A stretch of 28,009 bases of DNA, taken from positions 1 through 28,009 of the forward strand of contig DATDTB010000003.1 of the NCBI GenBank assembly GCA_035291025.1, read 5' to 3'. The translations under genes and the position numbers were made by a program. The notes under the pieces were generated by a model, which saw nothing but the letters and a program-made list of their open reading frames with translations, was not told where the DNA came from and did no database searches. The first letter of the stretch is position 1. Every line of letters starts with the position of its first letter. Below are positions 14,974 through 23,017 of the stretch, piece by piece. This DNA is from DATDTB01 sp035291025 (GTDB lineage Archaea > Iainarchaeota > Iainarchaeia > JAFGOX01 > DATDTB01).

Positions 14974-15578
14974 AAAACACCCAGTTCCTTCAATTCAGCA
15001 GCCAAGGCGTCAACGCCAGTAAATAGCACTGCGTGGAATCCAATGCTGCGGGCTGCTTCGACGTGGATTTTCTTGTCGTCAACGAAAACGGCCTCACTGG
15101 AACTCACTTTCAACCTTTCCAGGGCCCTGTTGAAGATTTCGGCGTCTGGCTTTGCCACGTGCTCGTGGTTAGAGAAAACAAGCAAGTCAAAAAAGTCAAA
15201 CCAACGGCTCTCGGAAGCAAACTCGGCTGTCGGCTCTTCACAGTTAGAGAGCAGGGCAACAAGAAAACCGCGTCGCTTCAATTCGCGCGCGAGCTCGAAC
15301 ACTGGCTCTCGACGCCTAAAAGTGGAGCGAACTGCTTCCTTCAACAGCGAGCCATTGAACTGCGGGAGAACAATGCCCAAGGCAGCGGCTATTCTTGCAA
15401 GCAATTCCTTTTCAGTAATCAATCCCTTCTGGAACTCTTTCTCGTACCCACCAAGTTCCCTCAAAAAAGACTCGGGAGCCACTCCCAGCCTAGCGGCAAC
15501 GAACTCGGCCCTGGGGAGGTCAGGGTCTTCAATCAAGACACCCCCCCAGTCAAAGATTACCGCCTTGATTCGCGTCAT
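14970..15578 (-). CDS. HAD-superfamily hydrolase
   Basis: 202 residues. Motif I is VIFDWGGVL with nucleophile Asp10, motif II is LLSN with Ser111, the motif III Lys is in VAKPD (Lys143), and motif IV is VFVDDKK with Asp167 and Asp168. The second Asp of the usual DxD is Gly, as in the D-x-G-G-V-L subgroup (YihX-like and related phosphatases), so it is a trait of that subgroup and not damage. The cap region (residues about 20-85) is helical, as in subclass I. Substrate unknown; small phosphorylated metabolites are typical. It overlaps Top6A by four bases upstream and the 480-residue gene by four bases downstream. Confidence 0.88.
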   Translation of the reverse strand: MTRIKAVIFDWGGVLIEDPDLPRAEFVAARLGVAPESFLRELGGYEKEFQKGLITEKELLARIAAALGIVLPQFNGSLLKEAVRSTFRRREPVFELARELKRRGFLVALLSNCEEPTAEFASESRWFDFFDLLVFSNHEHVAKPDAEIFNRALERLKVSSSEAVFVDDKKIHVEAARSIGFHAVLFTGVDALAAELKELGVL

Positions 15579-16699
15579 GGTAGGAATACTTCGTTTTCAA
15601 TCTTTTCCGGCAAGTAAGTCGTGACCACGAACTCGAGCTTCTTGTTCGAGAGCGCCTGCTGTTCAATTCTCACGCCCTTCTTTTCCATTAACTCCAGCTG
15701 CCGCGTCCATTCAGGGTGCTTTTTCACCCAGTGGTACTGCAGGAGTTCACGAATCCTCTTCCTGCTCTGCTCGTCTAGTTTCTCGGTCACGTTGTGCAAG
15801 TCGTAAGTTTCAATGTCGTCCATTGTCATTCCAATGAACTTGGAGTTAGGAATGGCGAGCCTGTCTGAAAGGTGGGCCAACTCGATGCTGCCGTACTTGA
15901 GTACGACGTAAATGTAAAAGCCGTACGGGTCGCCGTCGTTGAACGCGTAAACTGGGAGCTTGGTCTGGTCTTGCACTACGCGGATGAACCTCCTCACGGC
16001 TGTTGGGAACTGGCCTTCCCCTGTCACTAGGATGCAGTTCAGCTTTTCGTGCGCCTTTTCCTCAATGAGGCGCGACATCATGGCGTCGTTTTCCACGGCC
16101 AAGATGAACTTTGCGTCGTGGTCCTTCACTACAACGTCTTCAACGTAGCCGGGAATAGTCCAGCCGCCACGTCCTAGTTTGGTGCAGTCAATTTCGTGGC
16201 CGACTTGCGCCAAGGTTATGTTACCGTAAACGCTTCCACGCCCCTTGGCCTGCAAGTGCAACTGAGTGCGGACAACGTCCAACGCGGCCTCGATGTCGTT
16301 TATTACACCGCCGGATTCAGTGTCGTCGTCGAACGTGTTCTCGTTAATGCTTGGAATGTTGTGCTTTAAGTTGTAGTAAAGTTCACGCTTCGTGACTGTG
16401 CGGTCTTGCTTTATGTAGTCAATGCACGCGTTGGCGACCAGCATGGTTTGCATGAATGTACGCGTGTGCGCCGTGTTAATGTACTTCCGGGAAGCCATTC
16501 CTTCCCCGCGCACGAGGAAGTTGCGTTTTTCGTCAAACAACACGTTTTTCAAAGTCCGCGCGGGCATTTCGAACTTTGGCGGGTCGCCCTTGTTTATTTC
16601 TCCAAGAATATCTGTTCCGAACCTTTCAAGCTTTTCCAAGGCCTGCTTTCTTGTCTCCTCGCTTCGCGCCATCCCGCCCTTCCTTGATTCCTTAGCCAT
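15575..16699 (-). CDS. top6A: DNA topoisomerase VI subunit A
   Basis: 374 residues from ATG 16699, preceded by GGTGG at 8 bases. A GTG at 16711 is in frame but lies in that ribosome-binding site. This is the DNA-cleaving subunit, homologous to Spo11. The winged-helix (5Y-CAP) domain contains TVTKRELYYNLKH with the tyrosine pair 108-109 that includes the catalytic residue. The Toprim domain has AVENDAM (Glu203) and FNDGDPYG (Asp255 and Asp257) to bind magnesium. HEIDCTKLGRGGWTIPGYVE is also typical. With subunit B it forms the A2B2 type IIB enzyme that passes duplex through duplex and relaxes supercoils. It starts 24 bases after the B gene stop. Confidence 0.97.
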   Translation of the reverse strand: MAKESRKGGMARSEETRKQALEKLERFGTDILGEINKGDPPKFEMPARTLKNVLFDEKRNFLVRGEGMASRKYINTAHTRTFMQTMLVANACIDYIKQDRTVTKRELYYNLKHNIPSINENTFDDDTESGGVINDIEAALDVVRTQLHLQAKGRGSVYGNITLAQVGHEIDCTKLGRGGWTIPGYVEDVVVKDHDAKFILAVENDAMMSRLIEEKAHEKLNCILVTGEGQFPTAVRRFIRVVQDQTKLPVYAFNDGDPYGFYIYVVLKYGSIELAHLSDRLAIPNSKFIGMTMDDIETYDLHNVTEKLDEQSRKRIRELLQYHWVKKHPEWTRQLELMEKKGVRIEQQALSNKKLEFVVTTYLPEKIENEVFLP

Positions 16700-16723
16700 A
16701 ACAAAAACCACCAGTCAAGCACT

Positions 16724-18457
16724 TCACTCGGCGTCGCCGCCGCCTTCTTCCTCGGCAGCCTCTTCTTCGGCCTCCAAGTCGATTTCCTCGAACTTGCGTT
16801 CGATTATTTCAGTCATTTTCTTCAACACTACGCTTTCCTTTTCCCCGGACATGCCGGCAATGGCCTTGGCTGTCTCGGGCAGGTAAGCCTCCAAGCGCTT
16901 TTTCTTGAGGGCGCGTTCGTGAGCCCTTGCCTTGCCTCGGACAAACCTGTCAATCCTGCGGCCGGCGTCCATTAACGCGTAACGGATTTCCGTCAAGACT
17001 TCTTCTTCGTCGGAAATGGCCTGCTTTCCAGCTGAAGTGTAGGGAATGTACACGGAAGAGACGTTGACGAACACGGTTACGGGCTCGTTGTCGACGTCCT
17101 TTATCCCGTAACGCTTCCAGTCAACTGTTTTCACAGCCGCAGAAGTCGCACACCCCCCCTCGTCAAACATCAAGGGAGTCTTGTTGGCGAAACGCATTAA
17201 CTCCAAGCCCTTCCTTGTCCCGCCTTCCCCGAGGGTGTGCGGCGCAACCCCTTCCTGGGACTCGTCGTCTTTTTCCGCCTTTCCCGCGTCCCTTCCTGCG
17301 CCGCCGCCGTAGGCTATCACGGCTTCTACTTGGAACGGGATTCCTTCGCGGTAAACCTTCGGAGGCCGCTCGGAAACGGCAACGAATTCCGGCGAGACAA
17401 TGGACTTGAGGGACTTTTCAATGCGGTCAATCCCAATAGGGCGCAAAGTGTCGGTTTGGGGCGCCATGAAGTCAGTGTTCTTTATCGCGCCCACTATCTG
17501 TTCTGCTTCCTGCCACGTCATGGCGTCCGGCGCGATGTTCAAGTCAAACTTGACCTTTCCGTGCTTGTTCACCCATTCCTGTATTTCCTCTATTTTCTTG
17601 TCGCCCATGCGCGAAAACTCGTTCTTGAGCATGCTGCTTACCTTGCGGGCGTCCGTCTTCCTTGCAATTTCCATTAACTCGTCCGTCGTCGTCCCCTTCG
17701 GGTGGGGCAGTATGGGTTCCGCCTTTAACGGGATATGGTTCGAGGTCCGGGAAAACTTTATCGTGCGCCCGTCCGGCGTCTTAACTGTAAAGGAGGCGTG
17801 GGGGTTGGCTATGGCAATGCGCCTGACGTACTCCAAGGGCCCCTTCGAGGATTCAACGAACTGGACGTCCTTGAATTCCGCGGAAACAATCGTGCCGTGC
17901 CAGTTCTTGTCAACGCTTTTTTTCACGTTTTCAGTGACTGGCTTGTTGTTCTTCACGTCAACAATGACGTCCATTTCAGTGCACTCGCCTTTAGTGGTGC
18001 AAGTCTTTATGTGCGAGGGCTTTCCAGTCGTCATTACTGCGTACATCGTGCAACCTGACGCCCCGATGCCTTGCTGTCCGCGGGACTGCACCAGGCGGTG
18101 GAACTTGGTTCCGGCAAGCAGTTGCCCAACCGCCTTAGCCGCGATTTCTTCAGGCATTCCCGGCCCGTTGTCTTCAACGCTTACCTTGTAGTGGTCTTGG
18201 CCCAATTGCTCGATTTTGAGCTTGACTTCTGGGAGGATGTTGGCGGACTCGCACGCGTCCAACGAGTTAGTGACGTATTCGTGCACAATTGTCGTCATCG
18301 AGCGAATCTTTCCGGAAAACCCCAGCATTTGGCGGTTTTTCTTGAAGAACTCCGCAACCGAGTGAGTCTTGAACTCCTTCACCAATTCCTCGGTTTCAAT
18401 CATCGCCCTCGCGGGCGCGGCCTTTGCCGTGGCCTGCACGACCTGCTTTTCAGCCAT
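16724..18457 (-). CDS. top6B: DNA topoisomerase VI subunit B
   Basis: 577 residues from ATG 18457. This is the ATPase subunit with a GHKL fold. The N box HEYVTNSLDACE carries Glu60, Asn64 and Asp67; the G1 box is EDNGPGMP near 95-102; the G2 box is RGQQGIGASG at 126-135. A helix-two-turn-helix segment (residues about 240-330, SSMLKNEFSRMGDKKIEE) and the transducer domain follow, with VSERPPKVYREGIPFQVEAV and NKTPLMFDEGGCA. The first 20 residues are an Ala-rich extension and the last 20 are almost all Glu, Ala and Gly. No C-terminal Ig-like domain is present, unlike some methanogen enzymes. It lies 32 bases after the KH gene. Confidence 0.97.
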   Translation of the reverse strand: MAEKQVVQATAKAAPARAMIETEELVKEFKTHSVAEFFKKNRQMLGFSGKIRSMTTIVHEYVTNSLDACESANILPEVKLKIEQLGQDHYKVSVEDNGPGMPEEIAAKAVGQLLAGTKFHRLVQSRGQQGIGASGCTMYAVMTTGKPSHIKTCTTKGECTEMDVIVDVKNNKPVTENVKKSVDKNWHGTIVSAEFKDVQFVESSKGPLEYVRRIAIANPHASFTVKTPDGRTIKFSRTSNHIPLKAEPILPHPKGTTTDELMEIARKTDARKVSSMLKNEFSRMGDKKIEEIQEWVNKHGKVKFDLNIAPDAMTWQEAEQIVGAIKNTDFMAPQTDTLRPIGIDRIEKSLKSIVSPEFVAVSERPPKVYREGIPFQVEAVIAYGGGAGRDAGKAEKDDESQEGVAPHTLGEGGTRKGLELMRFANKTPLMFDEGGCATSAAVKTVDWKRYGIKDVDNEPVTVFVNVSSVYIPYTSAGKQAISDEEEVLTEIRYALMDAGRRIDRFVRGKARAHERALKKKRLEAYLPETAKAIAGMSGEKESVVLKKMTEIIERKFEEIDLEAEEEAAEEEGGGDAE

Positions 18458-18489
18458 CCACTAACAACCTCCAATTCTTCGGAAAAAAC

Positions 18490-19047
18490 TCAAATGCGGG
18501 CCTTGAAGGATTCTTCTTCGTGCCTCTTTTTTTCCTTTTCAATCAAGCTGTAAACGCTTGCATGCGGCAAGCCCTTGATTATCAACTCAACCGCCTTTCC
18601 AACCAAGACCAACGCCTCCGAGTCCCCTATTACTCCTACTTGGTTGTCGAAAACCGAGATCAATGCCTTCGAACGCCTTTCCAGTTCCTTCCGCGCCCTC
18701 CCCTCAGTTCCAATCACCCGCGAGGCAATCTTTGAGGCGTCGCCTGGCTTTCTCGCGAATTCCCTTAAGTCAATGACTTCAAGGAACTGGTAGTCCTCCA
18801 ACAACGACAACGCCCGCTGGGGAGAAAAGCCAACGGCAATGGCTTGGACTATGAGGCTGGCTCGGTAAACGTTGTAGTCCCCCTTGTCCTTGGCCTCCCT
18901 TCCGGGCGTTATCTCTACTTCTCCGGTTTTGCCGTCAACGTTTAACTTTGCGCCAGTGAGTTCCTCTATTTCAGCCTTGACCTCGCCATTCCTTCCAATC
19001 AGCACGGCAACCCTTTCAAGGGGTAGCCTTTCAGTCAATTTCTCCAT
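18490..19047 (-). CDS. Pno1/Dim2-like KH-domain RNA-processing protein
   Basis: 185 residues with two KH-type modules: RVAVLIGRNGEVKAEIEELT (GRNG loop) near residues 13-32, and ASRVIGTEGRARKELERRS (GTEG loop) near 107-125. The intervening sequence FSPQRALSLLEDYQFLEVID, which matches the Pno1 signature, and the C-terminal LPHASVYSLIEKEK are shared with archaeal and eukaryotic Pno1/Dim2/Krr1 proteins. These bind the 3' end region of small-subunit rRNA during maturation. Its gene sits near Rio1, whose eukaryotic homologue acts at the same step. It heads a run reaching to 13065 and has its own TATA box. Confidence 0.9.
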   Translation of the reverse strand: MEKLTERLPLERVAVLIGRNGEVKAEIEELTGAKLNVDGKTGEVEITPGREAKDKGDYNVYRASLIVQAIAVGFSPQRALSLLEDYQFLEVIDLREFARKPGDASKIASRVIGTEGRARKELERRSKALISVFDNQVGVIGDSEALVLVGKAVELIIKGLPHASVYSLIEKEKKRHEEESFKARI

Positions 19048-19080
19048 TCAAGACCATTACGTAAGGCTATTCCAGTGAAT

Positions 19081-19097
19081 CGCTTTAAAAAAACCAC
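19081..19097 (-). promoter_or_regulatory. TATA promoter of the KH / topoisomerase VI run
   Basis: On the minus strand a T run leads into TTTAAAGCG about 35-45 bases before ATG 19047. The remaining part of the 168-base gap up to the EamA stop at 19216 contains further AT-rich sequence but no gene. Confidence 0.45.
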
Positions 19098-19215
19098 GCA
19101 AGTGATGCAAAGGCGCTTGATTGCTTGTGTCACACGCGTTTAAAATGATGCGAGACTTAAACTGATTAGTCAAAAATAGTTAAAAAGGTATGCCTCTAAC
19201 TTTATTGCAAAACCA

Positions 19216-20079
19216 TCAAGCAGTCATGGCAGCCAAAACGACGGCGCCGGCAATCACGACAAACACTCCAAGCCTTTGATGGTTCAAGAGCCTTTCCTTG
19301 CTTACCACCACGCCAAGCAAGGCAGCCAAGGCAACGTAGCTCTCGGACAACGCCATCGCGATGGCTATGGGAATAGTGATTACTGCGAAGGCAAAGCAAA
19401 CCCAGGCAGCGTTGTCTACAAAGCTTACAGCCAAGACAAGCCGCTTGTTTTGCATGAAGTCCTCCCACGCTCCAGCCAGCCTTCCCTTGAATGAAAGGTA
19501 GGCCAGGCACGCAACTGCCATGAACAAGCTAGAAAACCAGTTGGCAATGAAGGGGCTGGTCTCCCTGGAAGCAAAACCCACGAGGAACCCGGAAGCGCCC
19601 ATTAACGCCGATGCAAGGACTGCCAGCACCGCGCCCTTTTCAATCCATTTTTTCTCTTTCAAGTGAGTCGACTTCAATGAAACCAATACAATGCCGGCAA
19701 TTATTACGGCGATCAGAAGAGCCTGCAAGGCATTTACTTCCTCGCTAATCAAAACAAAGGCAAGGGTTGCCGAGACTGGAACTTCCAAGGCCATTACTGG
19801 CTCTATTATTGCGATTTTGCCCTGCTTCAACGCCTCAAAGTCCAAGAGCGACGCGGCAAAAAGCGTGCCAGACACGAGCAATAGCACTGAAAAGTTTTCC
19901 CTGACAAAACCCAAGTCACCCAAGACAAACGGCGTCAACGCAAGCGCGCCAAATGCCGTTATGGCCAGCAAGGCCTCCCAGTCGCCAATCCTGCGCGCGG
20001 TTCTCTGAATCAAGAAGTCACCAACGCCCCAAAAAACCAGCGCGCCAAAGGCGAACAAAACCCCGAATTCAAAGCCCAA
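19216..20079 (-). CDS. EamA/DMT-family membrane transporter
   Basis: 287 residues with about ten hydrophobic segments arranged as two repeats of five, as in drug/metabolite transporters. In each repeat the last helices carry the EamA pattern: PVMALEVPVSATLAFVLISE in the first, IAMALSESYVALAALLGVVV with KERLLNHQRLGVFVVIAGAVVL in the second. The start is TTG 20079; the only in-frame upstream codons run to a stop at 20092, which belongs to Rio1, so no longer start exists. The substrate cannot be predicted: members export amino acids, nucleotides or other small metabolites. It lies 12 bases after Rio1, so it is probably co-transcribed. Confidence 0.88.
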   Translation of the reverse strand: MGFEFGVLFAFGALVFWGVGDFLIQRTARRIGDWEALLAITAFGALALTPFVLGDLGFVRENFSVLLLVSGTLFAASLLDFEALKQGKIAIIEPVMALEVPVSATLAFVLISEEVNALQALLIAVIIAGIVLVSLKSTHLKEKKWIEKGAVLAVLASALMGASGFLVGFASRETSPFIANWFSSLFMAVACLAYLSFKGRLAGAWEDFMQNKRLVLAVSFVDNAAWVCFAFAVITIPIAIAMALSESYVALAALLGVVVSKERLLNHQRLGVFVVIAGAVVLAAMTA

Positions 20080-20091
20080 AAAGAAAACCCG

Positions 20092-20943
20092 TCAAAGCCT
20101 TGACTCCCAAGCCCGTACTTTTTCCCTCACTGACTCGGGAGTGACCCCCTTGACAATTTTCGAGAAAAAGCCCGCGGTTTTTTCGATGTCCCTGTCAATG
20201 AGTTCTTGCGCCAGCGGATGCGACGTAAGGACGCCTTGGCCGATGTCTATCAGCACTGGCTCCAGTTTTCCCTTTGAGTCAATCCTTACAAGGACGTTGT
20301 ACTCGCTCAAGTCCCCGTGCACTAACTGGGCCTTGTAAAACAGGCGGGCGATGAATTCAACTACTTTTTCAAACACGACTTGTTCCTGGCCTTTCGGGAT
20401 TGGGGTGTTCTTCAACGGCCACGCCGGCGTTGCCTTGTCCGTTTTAGCGTCGTAGCTACCAATGAACTCCATTACGAGGACGTTGTCCTTGAAGGCCAAA
20501 GGCATCGGGACGCGGACTCCGGCGTCGGTTGCCTTTTGCAGGTTCCGGAATTCTTTCTTGCACCAGTTGAAGACTATTGACCTACGGTCGCGCTTGATGT
20601 TTTCAAAGCGCGGGTCTCCAAGGATGTACTTGCTCATGGAGTGAAAGGAAGAAGTTTCAAGCTTGTATATTTTCACTGCAACTGGCTCGCTGCCCAGAGT
20701 GAAAGCCAAAAACACGTTTGCCTCCTTTCCAGTCGCGATGACTCCGGAAAGACAGTCAATGACTTTTTTCCTGATGAGCGCGTCAACTGCGTTAACTGTG
20801 TGCTCGTCAAAGACCTCAGAGCGAATCGCGCGGTCTTTTTCAGGGTCTTTCACGCGCTTGGACTTGAATAAACGCAAAGCGTCAAGCTTTTCAGCCCTTT
20901 CAAGCGCTCCCTCCCGTTCCCTTCCCAGCCTCTCCTTTGCCAT
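20092..20943 (-). CDS. rio1: RIO1-type atypical serine/threonine protein kinase
   Basis: 283 residues from ATG 20943. The nucleotide-binding loop IATGKEANVF lies at 69-78, the ATP-anchoring lysine is in VAVKIYKLETSSF (Lys91), followed by MSKYILGDPRF, a Rio1 signature. The catalytic loop is LVHGDLSEYNVL with Asp211 and Asn216, and the metal-binding LIDIGQGV has Asp233; SHPLAQELIDRDIEKTAGFF completes the family pattern. Rio1 acts in late 40S/30S subunit maturation, with kinase or ATPase activity releasing assembly factors. Its gene company (aIF1A upstream, Pno1-like KH protein downstream) supports the same role. Confidence 0.96.
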   Translation of the reverse strand: MAKERLGREREGALERAEKLDALRLFKSKRVKDPEKDRAIRSEVFDEHTVNAVDALIRKKVIDCLSGVIATGKEANVFLAFTLGSEPVAVKIYKLETSSFHSMSKYILGDPRFENIKRDRRSIVFNWCKKEFRNLQKATDAGVRVPMPLAFKDNVLVMEFIGSYDAKTDKATPAWPLKNTPIPKGQEQVVFEKVVEFIARLFYKAQLVHGDLSEYNVLVRIDSKGKLEPVLIDIGQGVLTSHPLAQELIDRDIEKTAGFFSKIVKGVTPESVREKVRAWESRL

Positions 20944-20998
20944 TGCAAAAAAAAGGGAGTGAAGGAATTAAAAAAGAAGGAGTGCCTGGCTCGCCGGC

Positions 20999-21196
20999 TC
21001 AAGGCCTGCGGGAGCGAAGCAGGCGTTCAAGCTTTGCCCGCAAGTTCCTGTCCAATGGGTTTAGGACGAGCTGGCGGTACAAGTCAGGGTGGCTGTGCTG
21101 CAGCGAAACAAAGCCGGGAAGGTTTTCCAGCGCCTTCAAGGGGTCGCGTCCAACGAGCACTTCAACGCGCCTCCTTGCCTTGCTCATTTTCCCCAT
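20999..21196 (-). CDS. Small basic protein of unknown function
   Basis: 65 residues from ATG 21196, with GGGAGTGGAG immediately upstream at 21200-21209; GTG 21205 lies within that site. The protein is MGKMSKARRRVEVLVGRDPL and then helical, ending RNLRAKLERLLRSRRP. It is strongly basic and has no cysteine or membrane segment. The clean ribosome-binding site, correct spacing (24 bases after mevalonate kinase, 55 before Rio1) and consistent direction support a real gene. An RNA-binding role is only a guess from charge and neighbours. Confidence 0.6.
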   Translation of the reverse strand: MGKMSKARRRVEVLVGRDPLKALENLPGFVSLQHSHPDLYRQLVLNPLDRNLRAKLERLLRSRRP

Positions 21197-21220
21197 TAAC
21201 TCCACTCCCTTGAAAAGGCG

Positions 21221-22237
21221 TCAGTCCTCAATGCGCGCGCCTTCAACGCCTAGCTCGGCAATGAAAGCCTTGAACCCATTTGAGTGGAAAACTCCTTGAA
21301 GTCGCGCCGCTTCCCCTTCGTCGCGCGCCAAGGCGATAATGGAGCCGCCCCCGCCGCCGCCAGTCATTTTGGCGCCAAGCGCTCCAGCCTTCAAGGACGT
21401 TTCGCACAACGAGTCAAGCTTTGGCGTTGAAACGCTTAGTTTTTGCAGCAACGCATGGTTTTGGTTCATCAACGAGCCAAGGGCGTCAAGGTTTTTCGCC
21501 TTCAGTTCCCGCAAGGCGTTAACTGAAACCGAGTCAATTTCACTCAACACGTTGTCAACGAACTCAGCGCGCTCCTCTCGAAGCCTCCTGACAGCTGGAA
21601 CCGTTACAGAGGTTTTTGCGGGCTCGCCGCTGTCCACCAAGACCAAGGGGAGCCGGGCGTCAAGCGCGAGTGGCTGAATTCCCTCGGACTTGCGGAATTT
21701 GACGTAGCCGCCGAAGACGACTGTGTTGGTGTCAATGCCTGAAGGAGTTCCTCCGTGCGCGACCACGTCACCCAGGTACGCTATTTCGGCAGTTTCCTTG
21801 AGTGAAAAGTTCTTCCCCAACAGCCTTGAAACCGCAAACGCAATGCCGGCGCTCTTGGACGCGGAACGGCCAATGTTTTTCAAGGGCTCGTCAAATGAGA
21901 TCTCAACCAGCAAGTCAGCGTAACCAGTCCTGGAAAGGGTTTCAGCCAGCACAACGTGGAGGGCGTCAATGAAGGAAAACGTCTTGATTTCGTCAAACTT
22001 TTTCAAGGAGTAAAGCTCCTTGAACCTTGAAAGCTTTGACTCCAAGTCTTTCCGGGAAATGACTGAGTCCTTTGGATCCAGGGGCCTTAGAATGCGCACC
22101 CCTGGAGAACTGGACAGGGAAGCCTTCACTGTGACCCTCTTGCCAATCGCCCCGGCTATCCCGAGCTTGTCGTACACAACCGCGTGCTCGCCGAACAAGA
22201 TTATCTTTCCGGGAACTGTTGCCTTGACGGAATCCAA
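21221..22237 (-). CDS. mvk: Mevalonate kinase (GHMP family)
   Basis: 338 residues from TTG 22237, with GTGGT just upstream. Mevalonate kinase phosphorylates mevalonate at O5 for isoprenoid and archaeal lipid synthesis. Motif 1 is VPGKIILFGEHAVVY at 8-22, with KLGIAGAI following. The catalytic region is AHGGTPSGIDTNT with Asp169. Motif 3 is KMTGGGGGGSIIAL near 288-301. The ATP phosphate loop at 119-132 reads LKNIGRSASKSAGI, where the family usually has G-L-G-S-S-A; the Gly and Ser/Ala content is kept but the order is altered. The assignment rests on motifs 1 and 3 and the Asp. No other mevalonate-pathway gene is in the window. Confidence 0.88.
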   Translation of the reverse strand: MDSVKATVPGKIILFGEHAVVYDKLGIAGAIGKRVTVKASLSSSPGVRILRPLDPKDSVISRKDLESKLSRFKELYSLKKFDEIKTFSFIDALHVVLAETLSRTGYADLLVEISFDEPLKNIGRSASKSAGIAFAVSRLLGKNFSLKETAEIAYLGDVVAHGGTPSGIDTNTVVFGGYVKFRKSEGIQPLALDARLPLVLVDSGEPAKTSVTVPAVRRLREERAEFVDNVLSEIDSVSVNALRELKAKNLDALGSLMNQNHALLQKLSVSTPKLDSLCETSLKAGALGAKMTGGGGGGSIIALARDEGEAARLQGVFHSNGFKAFIAELGVEGARIED

Positions 22238-22275
22238 TTAAACCACTTAATGGAAAGCAAGTAATGGGGAAAAAA

Positions 22276-22596
22276 TCAAAGGTTTTGCAGGTAGCCCTTT
22301 TTCTGGAGCCACGAAACCTGTTGGCGGATGTAACGGTAGGCCAAGTCAGCCTTGTCGTTTTCGTTTGGCCAAGGCTTCACCAACACGTAGTCACCTAAGC
22401 GCACCCAGGTAAAGCGCTTTATTTTGCCGGGAATCCTCGTAAGCCTTACCACGCCGTCAGCGCAGTGAACCCGCATGCGCCCCCCGCCAAGCATTTCCTC
22501 GACAACGCCGACAATTTCGCCCTCGCTTTGGTTCGGGGTGCGGACGCGCACGAATTCCTCGCCCTGAGGCGCTGGCTTGCTCCTCCTAAAACCCAA
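22276..22596 (-). CDS. eif1A: Translation initiation factor 1A (aIF1A)
   Basis: 106 residues from TTG 22596. A GGTGG motif lies exactly five bases upstream, and the family's short basic N-terminus (GFRRSKPAPQGEE) follows. A longer open frame to 22755 overlaps the DUF424 gene and has no family similarity. The S1-like OB fold is plain: VRVRTPNQSEGEIVGVVEEM, LGGGRMRVHCADGVVRLTRI, PGKIKRFTWVRLGDYVLVKP, then YIRQQVSWLQKKGYL. aIF1A binds the A site of the 30S subunit and helps start-codon selection with aIF1 and aIF2. It is in a run with aIF2-beta two genes upstream. Confidence 0.94.
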   Translation of the reverse strand: MGFRRSKPAPQGEEFVRVRTPNQSEGEIVGVVEEMLGGGRMRVHCADGVVRLTRIPGKIKRFTWVRLGDYVLVKPWPNENDKADLAYRYIRQQVSWLQKKGYLQNL

Positions 22597-22631
22597 AAAA
22601 ACCACCTTTTCCTGAACAAGAAAATATGGAG

Positions 22632-22988
22632 TCAAACTTTTATTAACACCACGTGCGGGACTCTCCCAATCATTATTACTGACTTGCGAGTGGCCAGCCT
22701 GTTTTCCACCAGGAATTTCACGGCGTTTTCCCCAATGACGTTGGCTTGGGCGCACGAGGCAATTGACGCGTGGAGTTCAGGGAGTTTCCTGAGCTCGCCG
22801 CCGTAAAACCTCGGCGACACGAAGAACGGGAAGGACTCGGAAGAGTTTTCACTTGACTCCAAGACCTTTCCCAATAGCTCGGAGTCGCAGCACGCCAGCA
22901 ATGGGCCTTGGGCGGTTTTGTGGAGCCTTAAGTAAAAGCTTGCCTCTTTCCTGGCCAGCTTCTTTTTCTTAACCGAACGCCCCTTCAT
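22632..22988 (-). CDS. DUF424 family protein
   Basis: 118 residues from ATG 22988. After a basic start (MKGRSVKKKKLARK) comes SFYLRLHKTAQGPLLACCDS, ELLGKVLES, then PRFYGGEL and a C-terminal half IASCAQANVIGENAVKFLVE, ATRKSVIMIGRVPHVVLIKV. This is the pattern of the small archaeal DUF424 family, whose members often lie beside translation genes. Function is not established. Here it sits between aIF2-beta (29 bases) and aIF1A (35 bases), the usual company for the family. Confidence 0.85.
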   Translation of the reverse strand: MKGRSVKKKKLARKEASFYLRLHKTAQGPLLACCDSELLGKVLESSENSSESFPFFVSPRFYGGELRKLPELHASIASCAQANVIGENAVKFLVENRLATRKSVIMIGRVPHVVLIKV

Positions 22989-23017
22989 TCAAGAAAACCC
23001 GTTCCCCCAACTAAAAC

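Noticed and set aside
15033..15624. Two plus-strand open frames of about 190 residues
   Set aside because: Both are shadows of the HAD hydrolase gene, whose motifs are complete on the minus strand.
17400..18191. Plus-strand open frame of 263 residues
   Set aside because: It lies fully inside topoisomerase VI subunit B on the other strand; the GC-biased codon use creates long antisense frames here.
22597..22755. N-terminal extension of aIF1A
   Set aside because: It overlaps the DUF424 coding frame, has no family similarity, and a ribosome-binding site sits correctly before TTG 22596.
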